The notes: a model not told the origin generated them from the letters alone. Shown: positions 34,148-45,673, counted from the first letter of the stretch. The stretch is DNA of 64,000 bases from Incurvaria masculella (GCA_946894095.1 OX335644.1:13311595-13375594), one strand, 5' to 3'. Translations and numbers: made by a program.

Positions 34148-35700
34148 GGCGATACATTCGTAATTATCCTTTATGACTCTGTACTTGTGCGGCGTAGCCG
34201 GCTGCTCGAGAAGAACCCTCCACATGACTGAGGGCAAGTATTTCCCCTCCACACGTTGCGTCCTAGATCAAAGCCCTCCCTTACTTCCAGGGTAGGAGTT
34301 TGTTACCGTCTAGCCTCTTGCCATTGTCGCGGAATAAACCAAGTGGTTCAAGGCTACCCGGTATACGCTTGGTATACTCTATTTGAGTTTGTTTGCCTTA
34401 ATGATTTCCTTTTAACTCAACATAATGGCTGTGTCCATGGATTTACGAAATGCTGCGCGCACTCTAATAACTTTACGATCGTGAATGCTGGATGTGGCTG
34501 TATACTGGCCGTTTTATCTGCAACCTTTTCGTTATCTTCGCGCCTTTATGTCCCAAATAAATACAAGAGTCGAGAAGGAGCACTGTACTATTTACAATAG
34601 CTTACTACGGCATGATTGATGATGTCCGGACCTAGTGACCGCAATACCATCTCGCTCGACACCACGTGTCGCCCGGACAAGAGAAAATCAAAGTCTTGGG
34701 AAATGCCACTGTTGATCCGTCTGATATGCTGCGCAACAACTCATTCATATTAGCAAAACCATAGAGTTAGAATGTAAAGACACACTTCCATTGAATTCCA
34801 CTGACGGATGTTACCAAACTGTTTCATAGAAAATGTACTGACATTTCTTATTTTAACTGCAAAGATCTAAAGTTATGTTCGGGTTTTTCTTTGAAATAAA
34901 GAGATCAGACATACCCATCATCGATAAAATGTGTCATCTCTTGTTCACCGAAAAAAAAGTGTATTTGTGCGGTTATTACGCTCGTTCACCTCACAGTCTA
35001 CAAATGCACAGGTCGCCATGGTTGTAACACATGTTTTCTTTACCTTAGAAATAATAGATAGCTTGCAAAAATGCATTTCATATTAAATGAGCCGTGGCAC
35101 TGTGTCGTTACAGCGATTCTAATAGATGAAATCATTCTCCAACTCGCGGTAGTGATACCTAAGTAGACTTCTCTTTCCCAGACTGTGTTCGTATTTACTT
35201 GCAGCGCGCTCATGCTAGGTCTGTGGGCAAAACACATAGGTAAGTCAATGTCGGTGCTTCCTTTAGAAATTGAGAATTCTTCTTCTAATCGTCAAGGCTG
35301 AAGTCCGATGTTGTTTGAAGTTCGATCGGTAGGTATCCAATGATTACGTTTATTGAATGTGGTATCTCAGACATGGTTGTCTAGAAGTAAATACGACATT
35401 ATTTTATGGCCAAGACCAACGGTGCCAATTCGATGGCAATACCTCGTAATACAATTAGACACATTTTAATCAATAACATAAACCTTTTTTTCCAAATAAG
35501 ATTTTCGAAAATTCGTTTTAAAATTTATATTGGCCATAATTTGAAAAATATAAAAGTTCAACATTACATACCTATCATAGATAGCGCCATCAGAAGAAAA
35601 GTTAACCATCGCGCTTCCATCTCTATTTTTATGGTAAAAATGCAACCATTTATTAGTTATTGATGAGCCCATGTTACGAAAATTAGATACTTAAATACAC
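34148..35700. other. Unassigned spacer
   Basis: Moderate GC at 34190-34350, otherwise AT-rich. No supported exon, repeat partner or RNA was seen. Confidence 0.35.
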
Positions 35701-36705
35701 AAAATAATTGGTTACTTTTAATTAATGAACGAAAAGCTATTTTTATTCTAACTAATTATGTACAATTTCTTAATTTTTAATCATCTTTTGAAGTCGGTGC
35801 CTTGGGTAGAGTTCGCTTCGCACGCTGCTGACCGAACAGACACTATTTCAGCCGAACACACCTGAAGTCTACGAGAGCGTAAACAACCTGAGTCAGCAAT
35901 GATTGGTCCACAGAGCATTTTAAGCGACCGTTCGTCTAACTGGAGATGCCCTTAGCGTTGGTTTACGTGCAAGCTGATATCGATACAGCGCAGCGTCTGA
36001 AATTGGGTTTCAATGATTATTAGTACTTTCGGCTTTATAAAGGCACGCACTGGTGAAGGAGTACGTTAATTCGCTGCTCTGTGTTGATTGGTACTTCCCT
36101 GCGACATCGTTGTCTGAACGAGACGATTTCTGCCGAAATTGGTGAGATATGTACTAAACCGGACACTCGTTTTGACACGTAGTTGAGAGCAGACACCTCA
36201 AAGTCGCTACCTATTGTTTTCTGTTCTTTTTCATATTTGTATTTTTTTTTGTTTTGTATTATGTATGTATTTAGGTAGAATAAAAAGTACAAGCTACACC
36301 TACCTAAATATTTATCATATAAGTGGTCGTTGTTTTTATATTGGTTTGTTCGTAGGGTTTTTTTGTAAATATTTTGTTTTTACTGTGTTAGGTATTTAGT
36401 TTAAGTATAAGGCATATTTAAATTACAAAGAACTTGCTTAAATACCTACTTACATACGTTTTTCCGACATGTTTGTTCATTTAATTTTTGTTTTTGTGTT
36501 TTGTTCAAGTAGGTAAATGTAAGTAGCTATCTACTTATATTTCTTTCTTAGCCATAGGTGATATTAATCTAACTACTTGCAGCCCTTAAAGAACGTCTAC
36601 CCAAGGCACCGACTTCAAAAGATGATTAAAAATTAAGAAATTGTACATAATTAGTTAGAATAAAAATAGCTTTTCGTTCATTAATTAAAAGTAACCAATT
36701 ATTTT
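35701..36705. mobile_element. 1.0-kb element with perfect 110-bp terminal inverted repeats
   Basis: Positions 35701-35810 are exactly the inverse of 36596-36705, from AAAATAATTGGTTAC inward to CGGTGCCTTGGGTAGA. The internal 785 bp has no transposase-like frame. Perfect arms imply recent insertion or gene conversion between arms. The arms include CTTTTGAAGTCGGT, echoing the ends of the AACCGACTTC family. No clear target duplication was identified. Confidence 0.8.
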
Positions 36706-37009
36706 TTGCTTTTTAGTTCCGGTTTTTTTGAAGGCGGTCCTTTTTTTATTTAAAAATATTTTATTTTTTGCTTTTTAGTGGTGGCGTAACTTTTGACTCA
36801 AGGTGGGCGAGCCCTCCTGCTCAACTTCACATACAAAGCGGAAAGAAGATATACATACACATATACAATACAACGAGCATTAGCAGAAATGAAACCATTG
36901 AGAAATCTCATTTCTGACGAAAGGTAGACCGGTAACTATCTGGATTCATGAGTTCACGGTTGATACGTACGATAATTGATACGATGAGATCACGTGAGAT
37001 AGAGTGCTG
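36706..37009. other. Unassigned spacer
   Basis: A TTTTTTGCTTTTTAG motif occurs at both 36704 and about 36763. Nothing else was seen. Confidence 0.3.
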
Positions 37010-37092
37010 TGACAGACGGACGGACGGACGGACAGCGGAAGCTTAGTAATAGGGTTCCGTTGGTGCCCTTTGGGAACGGAATCCTAAAAAGA
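37010..37092 (+). mobile_element. GACG-element right-end fragment
   Basis: GACAGACGGACGG tract, AGCTTAGTAATAGGGTTCCG and GGAACGGAATCCTAAAAA only. Confidence 0.75.
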
Positions 37093-37903
37093 CAAAACAA
37101 CGAATGACCGGAACCGCTGAGCTTCTGAATTTCTCATCCTTCCATCGTTCCGGATAGTCTGTTTCTTGCGTAAGTTTAAGTTGTATGAAAATGTGTACAT
37201 ATCGGCCTCGTGTATCCCCCCTTAAGAACGGGCCGTAAGCAAGTGAAAATCCCGCATCGAATCTGCCTGCCAAGAGCGGTATCTATTGCTATTTCATTAT
37301 GTGTGAGACAGGGCGTGAATACGAGAGCGAGAGCGCGTCATCTACCACGCGCCGGGTACCTATTACCTTCTACTATCGGGCCGCGCGCCTCCGCTTCGCA
37401 GTGAAATTATGACTACCTATTATCTTTGCCCGCATGATGCCACCGCACCTGCACTGCCTATGTATACATATGTAGGTAGGTGGATGGATGTATTTCATGT
37501 TTTGTGCAATGGTTGGGTAATTTTGAGGCGCGAGTGCTCTACGCTCCGTGTTGTCAGTGCCCGGGCCAGTACCTACAAAATGTTCTCGCAGGAATTGCGC
37601 ACGTAGATCAATGGGTTGCTAATAATGTACCTACATCTAACTTATCATTGTCAAAATATTTTATATGGTTAGGTTCTATACAACAGAACTAAGTCTCCAA
37701 TTTTATTGGTAATCGTCTATCGGGATATATTATAGTATATATATATATATATATATAAGGTGAGTTTAAAATAATCTACAAGCCTTATAGGGTTGATTCA
37801 GTAGCTGATATAGAACAACTTTTGCTAAGAATGTAGGCATGTATTTTTTTTGTTCCATTTTAATTTTTGAGAAATTTAAACAGTACGTTCTGCCCAGTAT
37901 TGT
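37093..37903. other. Unassigned spacer, part GC-rich, (TA)n
   Basis: A GC-rich patch at 37210-37400 and an alternating TA run at 37735-37756. The short open frames (60-76 residues) have no motif. Confidence 0.35.
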
Positions 37904-37942
37904 GAACAAGTGCGAGTCCGACTCGCACTTGGCGGGTTTTTT
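37904..37942 (-). mobile_element. GACG-element terminus
   Basis: CAAGTGCGAGTCCGACTCGC then ACTTGGCGGGTTTT, abutting a SINE tail. Confidence 0.65.
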
Positions 37943-37954
37943 TTATTTAATTGG

Positions 37955-38300
37955 ACATGGATGGCTAATACCAAACTGAACGTCAATTAGCCTAACACAC
38001 CACATGGGAACTAGGTGCCATGCCAGGACCTTCCTTATGTTGCTCGTCTTAATTGAACTGACCGGAAAACTAGGACCATTTTCATTGCAGCTTCAACCGT
38101 CGTTCATTCAATGCGATCGTACCAACCCGGCCGGGATTAACCCTCCCATCTAGTAAGTAAGGAAAGGGACCTACTATTTTACGTGGAATCCGAACCACGC
38201 CCAGCCTCAACGGTTGCAACTGGTCAGCCAGCCAGAACCCAACTGCGCTCAGAGGTGTTTACCCAGCAAAGCGTCGCACCACCGGGCTACCGAGGCTGAC
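37955..38300 (-). mobile_element. SINE, 5S-headed, full length, reverse
   Basis: The tail is at the left (GGACATGGATGGCTAATACC) and the head at the right, ending CTACCGAGGCTGAC. The body carries the 5S-subtype 3' half (CACACCACATGGGAACTAGG). The head resembles the copies at 61133 and 62418. Confidence 0.75.
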
Positions 38301-38455
38301 AAACTAGGTTCCCTTCCTTACTTACTAGGCGGTAGGGATAATCTTGCCTGCGGGTTGGTACCATCGTATTGAATGATCGATGGTCTATGCGACAATTAAA
38401 GTTATCCGTGTTTTAAATCCAGTTTAATGTAGCCGAGCAATACAAGGAAGGTTTT
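38301..38455 (+). mobile_element. SINE body fragment, forward
   Basis: CTAGGCGGTAGGGATAATCT through CCAGTTTAATGTAGCCGAGC and CAAGGAAGG, abutting the head end of the previous SINE. Confidence 0.65.
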
Positions 38456-38690
38456 TTTATGCGACCTGACATGGATAGCTACTAACTACCGTTATATTAG
38501 CCCAATACACCAAATTCCCGAAGAAATTAGGTGCCATGCTAGGACCTTCCCTTTATGAGCACGGCTACAATAAACTGGATGGAAAACACTGGCATTTTAT
38601 TATTCCCGCTTTAAACATCTTTTTATCGAATGCGATGGTACCAATCTGGACGTGCTGAGCCTACCACCTAGTAGGGCAAGGTGTCCTTCA
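38456..38690 (-). mobile_element. SINE, tRNA-subtype 3' part, reverse
   Basis: GCGACCTGACATGGATAGC, the CCCGAAGAAATTAGGTGCCA block typical of tRNA-headed copies, then the body to CTACCACCTAGTAGGG. The head is missing. Confidence 0.65.
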
Positions 38691-38861
38691 GCATTACTGA
38701 ACTATAGAACATTTAGATCTAAGTATGTATTTCATAATTATGGACGAAAAATATGTTATGTAAACCCGTGAAGTTTCTTTGCGGGTTCTTCTTTACTGGG
38801 TTGATCGAATCCGCGGATCTTTGTGACGTAACTTAGTGTAGAAAGAACTACTTTACGAATA

Positions 38862-38945
38862 TACTGCAAGGCTGGACCCGAACCAGCAAAACATACCATT
38901 CGCGGGTATTGCGTCTACCAATTTCGCCACCGGCTGTATACGTAC
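38862..38945 (-). repeat. tRNA-Leu-like sequence, decayed
   Basis: On the minus strand TGGCGAAATTGGTAGACGC equals, as I recall it, the D-arm of bacterial/organellar tRNA-Leu. A 5-bp anticodon-like stem ATACC/GGTAT and a perfect T-arm GCTGG-TTCGGGT-CCAGC follow. The acceptor stem is only partly paired, T33 is lost and the long variable arm of Leu tRNAs is missing, so it is not a functional tRNA. A diverged relative on the plus strand is at 55908-56010, and weaker ones lie in the 3.2-kb units near 20150-20225. Confidence 0.55.
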
Positions 38946-39199
38946 TCATAATTTAGAATTCTACAGTCCCTCCTCCCGTAATGAATGCCTCCTACTAACA
39001 CAGTATTTAAGATTATACCTACATACATTTATTTAACGCTTCATCTGCGTTGCGGACATTGCGGGCTCTTTCTCTAATTAATGTGTCCTTGCTTCACGGT
39101 CGATTATACATACATACATACATATCACATTCCTTGGAATAACCGACGTACCTGCTTAGCACGAAAAAGTATATTTACGTAACTTAGTGTAGTTTGACT

Positions 39200-39285
39200 A
39201 CCAAAAAGTTTAAATAAATGAAATGAAATGAAATGAAAGAACAGCTCGCATTCGCTTGCAACTCAGAAAGGAAAATAAATTTGTG
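39200..39285 (-). mobile_element. SINE linker remnant at the array's edge
   Basis: GCTCGCATTCGCTTGCAACTC then AGAAAGGAAAATAAATTTGTGC corresponds to the region just downstream of the tRNA-like head in SINEs such as 60518-60570. It is preceded by (AAATG)n. It ties the tandem array to a SINE in reverse orientation. Confidence 0.55.
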
Positions 39286-39512
39286 CATGAACCGGGTGAT
39301 AATGGAACTCATGACCTTTGCCATGAGAAGCAAGTCCCTGCGCCCCTGACCTAAAAAAGTGGTGCATAAACGAGATGAGGATTGCACTTACGGTCTTTGC
39401 CATGAGAAGCAAGGCCCCGCGCCCCTAAACTAAAAACAAAGTGGTGCATGAACGGAGCGTGGATTAAACTCATGGTCTGCCATGAGAAGCAAGGCCCCGC
39501 GCCCCTGAGCTA

Positions 39513-39807
39513 AAAAACCGGCCAAGTGCGAGTCGGACTCGCGCACGAAGGGTTCCGTACCTTCGTACATCATTTAACACCGATTAATTACGTTTTTTGT
39601 ATGGGGGCCCCTTCATTTTTTTATATTTTTGTATTTTTACCTATTTGTTGTTATAGCGGCAAAATAAATACGCACTCTGTAAAAATTTCAGCCGTCCACC
39701 TATTACGGTTCATGAGATACAGCCCTTTGACAGACGGACGGACGGACGGACAGAAGAGGCTTAGTAATAGGGTTCCGTTTTCACCCTTTGGGTACGGAAC
39801 CCTAAAA
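39513..39807 (+). mobile_element. GACG-element, complete, inside the array
   Basis: Full copy from AAAAACCGGCC to GGAACCCTAAAAA, inserted at the A-run between tRNA-like units 3 and 4, so it is younger than at least part of the array. Confidence 0.8.
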
Positions 39808-40285
39808 AGTAGTAGATGAACGGAGTGCGGATTGAAATCATGGTCTTTGCCATGAGAAGCAAGGCCCCACGCCCCTGAGCTAAAAAAAAGTGATGCATGA
39901 ACGGAGTGTGGATTGAGCTCACGACCTTTGACATTAGAAGCAAGGCCCTGCGCCCCTGAGCTAAAAAAAGTAGTACATGAACGGAGTGTGGATTGAACTC
40001 ATGGTCTTGGTCATGAGAAGCAAGCCCCACGCCCCTGAGCTAAAAAAGTGATGCATGAACGGAGTGTGGATTGAACTCACGACATTTGCCATGAGAAGCA
40101 AGGCCCTGCGCCCCCGAGCTAAAAAAGTGGTGCATGAACAGGGTGAAGATTAAACTCATCATCTTTGCTATCAGAAGCAAGGCCCTGCGCCCCTGAGCTT
40201 AAAAAAGTGGTGCATGAACGGAGTGTGGATTGAACTCATGGTCTTTGCCATGCGAATCTAGCCCCGCGCCCCTGAGCTAAAAAAG

Positions 40286-40760
40286 TTGAACATGAACGAG
40301 GTGAGGATTGAACCCATGACCTTTGCCATTAGAAGCAAGTCCCTGCGCCCCTGAGCTAAAAAAGCGGTGCATAAACGAGATGATGAATGAACTAATGGTC
40401 TTTGCCATGCGAATCAAGGCCCCGCGCCCCTGAGCTAAAAAAGTTGAACATGAACGAGGTGAGGATTGAACCCATGACCTTTGCCATTAGAAGCAAGTCC
40501 CTGCGCCCCTGAGCTAAAAAAGCGGTGCATAAACGAGATGATGAATGAACTAATGGTCTTTGCCATGCGAATCAAGGCCCCGCGCCCCTGAACTAAAAAA
40601 GTTGAACATGAACGAGGTGAGGATTGAACCCATGACCTTTGCCATGAGAAGCAAGTCCCTGCGCCCCTGAGCTAAAAAAGCGGTGCATAAACGAGATGAT
40701 GAATGAACTAATGGTCTTTGCCATGAGAAGCAAGGCCCCGAGCCCCTGAGCTAAAAAAAG
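40286..40760 (-). repeat. 158-bp higher-order repeat, three copies
   Basis: Units of types A and B alternate exactly: A at 40286, 40444, 40602; B at 40365, 40523, 40681; each 79 bp (the last 80). Dimers differ by only a few bases (for example CCATTAG versus CCATGAG), far less than neighbouring monomers do. Confidence 0.85.
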
Positions 40761-40916
40761 TGGTCCATGAACGGAGTGTGGATTGAACTCATGGCCTTTG
40801 CCATGAGAAGCAAGTCCCTGCGCCCCTGAGCTAATAAGCGGTGCAAAAACGAGATGAGGATTGAACTCATGGTCTTTGCCATGAGAAGCAAGGCCTTGCG
40901 CCCCTGAGCTACATGA

Positions 40917-42419
40917 CTACACGACATTTGGTATAATCGATCGCATCGCCACACGGAATGAATGACACGAAATGAAACATTTTCAAGTGTTTCCGAATCA
41001 GCGCTAACAAATTAAAAATATGCTCCGTAAATGCGCCAAAATAGGTCGGAAGCTGCTGTGAAAATTCAGGAGTGTGTATTCCGTATGTCAACTAATTAGC
41101 GCAAGAATCGGAAGGCTTACACTCTGACTAGGTACTTCGCGTGAGGCAAAAGTGCATCAAATGCAGGCTATGCGAATAGAGGTACCTACATATAGGCTGT
41201 CTTGTAAGTACGATGTTTTAGGTAACCTCTCTTGGAACCCCTCCTCTCCCGCCCGAGTCAAAACTAGGTACCTACCTACCTAGTTAAGTACTTCTAGTCA
41301 AAACGATCACTCAATGTAAAAATTTTCCAATTTTGTATTTGCCAATATAAAATATTCCATACAGTACGACGCAAAACCAAAACGCAAAGTAAATCGATTT
41401 CGTTATTCAGCCCAAATGATTAGATTCCCTAAATACACAGTAGGTCGTACTTCGGACCGCTAAATCAGAAACGCAACTCGTATGCTAATCACCTCAGCTG
41501 ACACCAGCCGAAAAACCGACCTACACGCTTCCCGTTCGCACCTGCACTGATGACTAAAAAGCAAGCAGTAGTAGTGTAGGTAATGTAGGTAACGTGCTTC
41601 CCTGCCGCCCGGCCCTTCCGCTCCAAGCCCCACACACCCGCGTGCGAAGCGATCGACGCCGAAAGCGGCCTAGATTTTAGTCGATTTTCGGTCAATTTTC
41701 GTAGTCGACAAATGCTGTAAAAACTCTAATACCTAATTCAAATTTTCTTGTTTATTTTTAAATATGACTATATTACGGATGTTTGCATGCTATTTATATC
41801 TCACACGAACGTGTATAATGAAGCTAATAACCCTTCTGAATATTGGTCGATTTACCCCCAAAAACGGCAAATTTTGTTCTTGCTGTCATTTGTAAGAGGG
41901 TTGATTTTTTGAAAAAACAATAGCATGCAGACACAGATATTGATCCATAGATACAGGGGAAAAAAACACAGGTAAATCGCAACAGCGGTTTTCAAATGAT
42001 TAGTCAACTACGGATGTATGGGCAAAGTCGCCTCCGGGGGCACCTTAACAGATGAATTTTGTAAAATCCGTTGTGAGCGAGCCTTTTCGTCTTAACAAGA
42101 AGTCACTGAACATTTTAAGTTTCGAGGATAATTGGTTTCAGAAATCTCAACATGAGTGGTTTTCGCCTAAATGTGTTCATTTTGACCTGTTTTACCCCCC
42201 TAATAGTATAATTTCCAAAAATATTTTCTTCTTAAGCATTCCCATCTAAAACAAAACATACTCTGACATTTCTTGGTTCAGCGGCTCTAGAGATAGAAAT
42301 GTGTACAATTTGCCCTCTTTTATCCCCCTTGAATACCCCTAACAGTTGAAGTAAAAAAAAACCTCTCATACTGAGCAATCTCACCCGAAAAGAAAGCTAC
42401 TGTAACTAAAAAATCACAT
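40917..42419. other. Unassigned spacer
   Basis: A GC-rich patch at 41500-41690 contains a 68-residue minus-strand frame with no motif. At 41960-42020 a 50-base stretch (TTTTCAAATGATTAGTCAAC) matches the right arm of the MITE at 56803-57134, a solitary fragment. Confidence 0.35.
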
Positions 42420-42656
42420 TTCTGGGTTCGCGGGGTCTAGAAATTCGATGTTTGGTATAGTTAAGTACCAAACTACTGAACCGATTTTGATAAAAAAAAA
42501 ATGGGACCAACTAGAAAGTATACCCTTTCGAACAAAAAAAGAATTTTCCAAATCGGTCCAGGGGTTTTCGAGTAATCGGTGAACATACATAAAAAAAAAA
42601 AAAAAAAAGATTCCGACGAATTGATAACCTCCTCCTTTTTTGAAGTCGGTTAAAAA
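42420..42656 (-). mobile_element. AACCGACTTC-family repeat, reverse
   Basis: Contains GAACCGATTTTGATAAAAAA, an (A)n run and the terminal GATAACCTCCTCC then TTTTTTGAAGTCGGTTAAA. Confidence 0.6.
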
Positions 42657-43600
42657 GTGTTTTATGAAATTGAAATTCCAGCAACTAGTTAATTTTTCTA
42701 TTACTATTTGCAATCTCGCCTTTGCTTTTATTTTGGGAATTCTCTTTTGCAAAGCACAATGCTCGAACATGATAACGGAACAAGCTAATTAGTTGGCTGT
42801 TACAGAAAATTGCATAGGTTTTTTAGGGGAACAAAACTGTTTTTAAGGTATATATATAAGGTGTATATAATGTTATTGTAATCTTCAATATTAATAAAAT
42901 ACTGGCCAATTCTTTGATACAGTTGAGCACAATTTTGTGCAGCAAGTTCGATATTACCTTAGGTACTTTCAACCTGTATACATACACACATTTAACATTT
43001 TAATTTGCTGTCAAGCTGACGAGGCGCTCACGACCATTCTCGACAGCTAAGTGCATACAGGCTGTACATATTTAGTTAGCTATACTCCTTGAACTTCGTT
43101 TTGTAGTTTTGGTTTCCACCAGCTCTCAGCTTATTTATTATTTTTGCTAAAACTTACCTTATTTTTACGCCTCCCGCCTCATTGGCAAAAATAATATATT
43201 TTTTTTATTATTTATTTGGAGAATAAACAGAGGCAAGTACATGCAACAAAATATTATATAACTACAAGTATAACACTTTACCTGCCTCCTCAACCATCCT
43301 CACCAAAACACTAATAATATATAAACCAAGTTTACAATCAATTAATTTAACTACCTAGTAGACACATGTAGGTGTATTATACAACATAATACAAAGCAAG
43401 GGTAAGTAACTAACAATATTGTGACAATCCTAATGGACGAAGAACAAAGAAAGAAAAGAAAAGAAAAAAACGGAAAGTACACTATAAGACTTTGTGTTAC
43501 TATAACTGACTCTTATAAAAACCGAAGTCAGTGGGTCTGTCTGTCTGTTTAAAACTTGAGACCAGTCTGTCTGTTTAAATGACCAGGAGCTGGACTAATC
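42657..43600. other. Unassigned spacer
   Basis: AT-rich. 43190-43440 looks like a decayed repeat 3' end (TTTATTTGGAGAATAAACAG), but no partner was found here. Confidence 0.3.
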
Positions 43601-43791
43601 CTGGAATTCCGTAATCAGGAATCCTGAGTCTGGAAAACAGCTTTTATAGCGGTTTTCATAGCAACATTTTCGATAGAAAACCTTGAAATAATATTCTTCG
43701 GAATTTTTTCGTCAAGAAAATCGCTTTGAAAACCGCTATTAAAGCGGTGTTCTAGATTCAGGATTCCTAATTCCTGATTACGGAATGCCAG
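43601..43791. mobile_element. Palindromic MITE with ATTCCGTAATCAGGAATC ends, copy 1
   Basis: CTGGAATTCCGTAATCAGGA at the left faces CCTGATTACGGAATGCCAG at the right. Inner arms share TATAGCGGTTTTCA-type blocks. A related copy is at 61512-61690. Confidence 0.65.
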
Positions 43792-44260
43792 GAATAGTCA
43801 TGCAGATCTTCGCTTGGAATTCCGTGCTATGGAATCAGAACTTTTTCATCGGTTGTCAAGCAATTATTTCAACGGAAAGATTCCAGGGCACGGTATTTCA
43901 ATGGTTCAAGGTTTTCCGTCCAGAAAATAGCTTTGAATGAAATAACTTTGCATTCTCTCATCACGAATACTGTCTTTTTCTTTATAACAGAGACGGTACC
44001 AGCGGAATAGAACGATTTTGTACTTTGCCCGCGAATAAGTCAGTCCCGTCGGATGTATGGTGAAAACACTGATTCGTCGAATTTAAAAATGAGGGTTCGT
44101 GGGCATCTACTAGTAAGTGTGTTAAGTACTTTTTATAACTTTTCAAGTGACCATGGCCGTCAGTCACAGCACAGGTATTTATTTTGTAAATGAGTAAAAT
44201 AAATACTAGTCGGAAAAAGAAAACTTTTGAACATCGATCGCCATTGGTTACACATTTTGC
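43792..44260. other. Unassigned spacer
   Basis: About 43990-44065 has a partial resemblance (GCCCGCGAATAAGTCAG) to the right part of the GGTGGCCC MITE. Nothing else was seen. Confidence 0.3.
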
Positions 44261-44562
44261 AGCTTCGGTGGTAGCCCAGGGCCGCGACGCTTCGGCGCGG
44301 TTGGGCTCTGCATGGCTGGCTTGGGGTTTGGTTTTCTACCGTTGAGACTGGGCATGGGCTGGATACCACGTAAGTGTGTAGGTTTTAGGTTGATCCCTCC
44401 CGTGTTGGTACCATCGTATTGAATGAACCATGCTCGAAGCGGCAATGGATATCGTGAGTGTTTTCCATCCAGTTAATAATAAATTTAGCCGTGCAGCATA
44501 AAAAAGGTCTTGGCAAGGCACGTAGTTCCCATGTCGTGTATTAGGATAATATCGTGACAGTT
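44261..44562 (+). mobile_element. SINE, 5S-type, forward
   Basis: AGCTTCGGTGGTAGCCCAGG opens a decayed 5S-type head. Then GGTACCATCGTATTGAATGA, the GGCAATGGATATCGTGAG body and the 5S-subtype GTTCCCATGTCGTGTATTAG. Confidence 0.65.
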
Positions 44563-44964
44563 CATAATAATCAAGGACATGCTGTACATTTCCTAGGCTC
44601 CAAAATCTAAAAATACGCTTTTAAACCGAGCGACGCGTGCATAACGGCAGTATAAACTGTTTTTATTTGAGGCTGCAAACTAATAAGCAACTGTATTAAC
44701 TTCTTTGCATGCAAGATTGATTTTTTTTCGACGGTAATTGTGCACATGTTACACGGGGAAAGTTGATTGCCAAAAGTCTAGATTGTTCTCGTTGAGCTGG
44801 CTGGAAGACCAGTGCGAAATTATAATCGCAAATAGAGAATAAATTGTTCGAAATGAATCTCAGCACACCTAGATTCGGCATCACAATATCGTGTTCTAAT
44901 TTTATTGTACTATTTCTTCGCGGTTAAAGGCCATAATAAGAGAAAAAAAAAGTTTAATGTAAAT
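44563..44964. other. Unassigned spacer
   Basis: No feature recognised. Confidence 0.35.
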
Positions 44965-45422
44965 ACTTAATAATAATAAAATTCTTTATTGTACACCTTT
45001 TAACAATGTTTGCAATAGGCGGGCTTAATGCCGAACGGCATTCTCTACCTACCAACCTTTGGGATGTAGAGAGAGGTACATGGCTCAGACAGAAATAATT
45101 TATAGCATTTTAAAGATATATCAATATTATTAAAAATATAAATATTTTTTATCTAACATATAAACATATATATATATATACTACATAAAATAATAAATAC
45201 GCAAATTGACAGAGATAAATGTGTCTCAGGGGTAAGATATCATCATGAGAGAGAAAATTTTAATTTTCAAGTTTATAGATAAAATGTAATGGTTCAACTG
45301 ACTAGAATGACTTCAAGCGCTTTTTAAACAATTGAATAGATAAGGAGGACCTAATTTCGAGAGGAAGCAAATTCCATAAACGCGGGGCTTTGACAGTGAA
45401 GGAGTTGGTGAAATAAGAGCTG
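44965..45422 (-). mobile_element. CR1/Jockey-type LINE, 5'-truncated 3' end
   Basis: The minus-strand frame from 45421 to the TAG at 45302-45304 reads NSFTVKAPRLWNLLPLEI and ends FKKRLKSF. This is the conserved tail of CR1/Jockey reverse transcriptase ORFs (pattern SFtVr..rlWN.LP...R......FK..LK). The 3' UTR continues with AGAATGCCGTTCGGCATTAA and TACAATAAAGAATTTTATTA, typical of abundant lepidopteran LINEs. 5' truncation at 45422 is usual for LINE insertion. Confidence 0.75.
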
Positions 45423-45428
45423 TTATGT

Positions 45429-45521
45429 TAAAAACCGGCCAAGTGCAGGACGGACGGACGGACAGCGGATGCTTACTAACAGGGTTCTGTTTGGCACCCT
45501 TAGGGTACGGAACCCTAAAAA
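45429..45521 (+). mobile_element. GACG-element with internal deletion
   Basis: AAAAACCGGCCAAGTGCAG joins directly to GACGGACGG and the right end, losing the central block. Confidence 0.75.
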
Positions 45522-45673
45522 TAATTTTTTTTTTCTTTAGTTCGCCATATGTAACATTACTTCATAGAATGTGTTCCTTATAAGCGACACTATTAACTGG
45601 TGCAATAATACAGGCATGTCTTATGGCTCTGAAAATCAACGAGTTCAATTCCCGGCTAGAAATCATATTTTTT

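Larger units (their letters stand above)
39284..40916 (-). repeat. Tandem array of 17 tRNA-like units (about 79 bp)
   Basis: Each unit read on the minus strand contains an A-box-like TAGCTCAGGGGCG, a TTGC...GCAA stem, a B-box-like GGTTCAATCC and a run of about six T before the next unit. The units clearly correspond to the tRNA-like head of the local SINE (compare the inverse of 60560-60612, where the stem CTTGC/GCAAG flanks loop CTTGCAT). Units alternate between two types (CAAGTCCCTGCG and CAAGGCCCCGCG). A GACG-element (39513-39807) interrupts the array after unit 3. Acceptor stems are absent, so these are not tRNAs. Open frames read through the array are artefacts. Confidence 0.85.

Noticed and set aside
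39284..40916. CRISPR-like periodic repeat
   Set aside because: The whole 79-bp period is repeated with no unique spacers, in a eukaryotic context; it is a tRNA-like tandem array.
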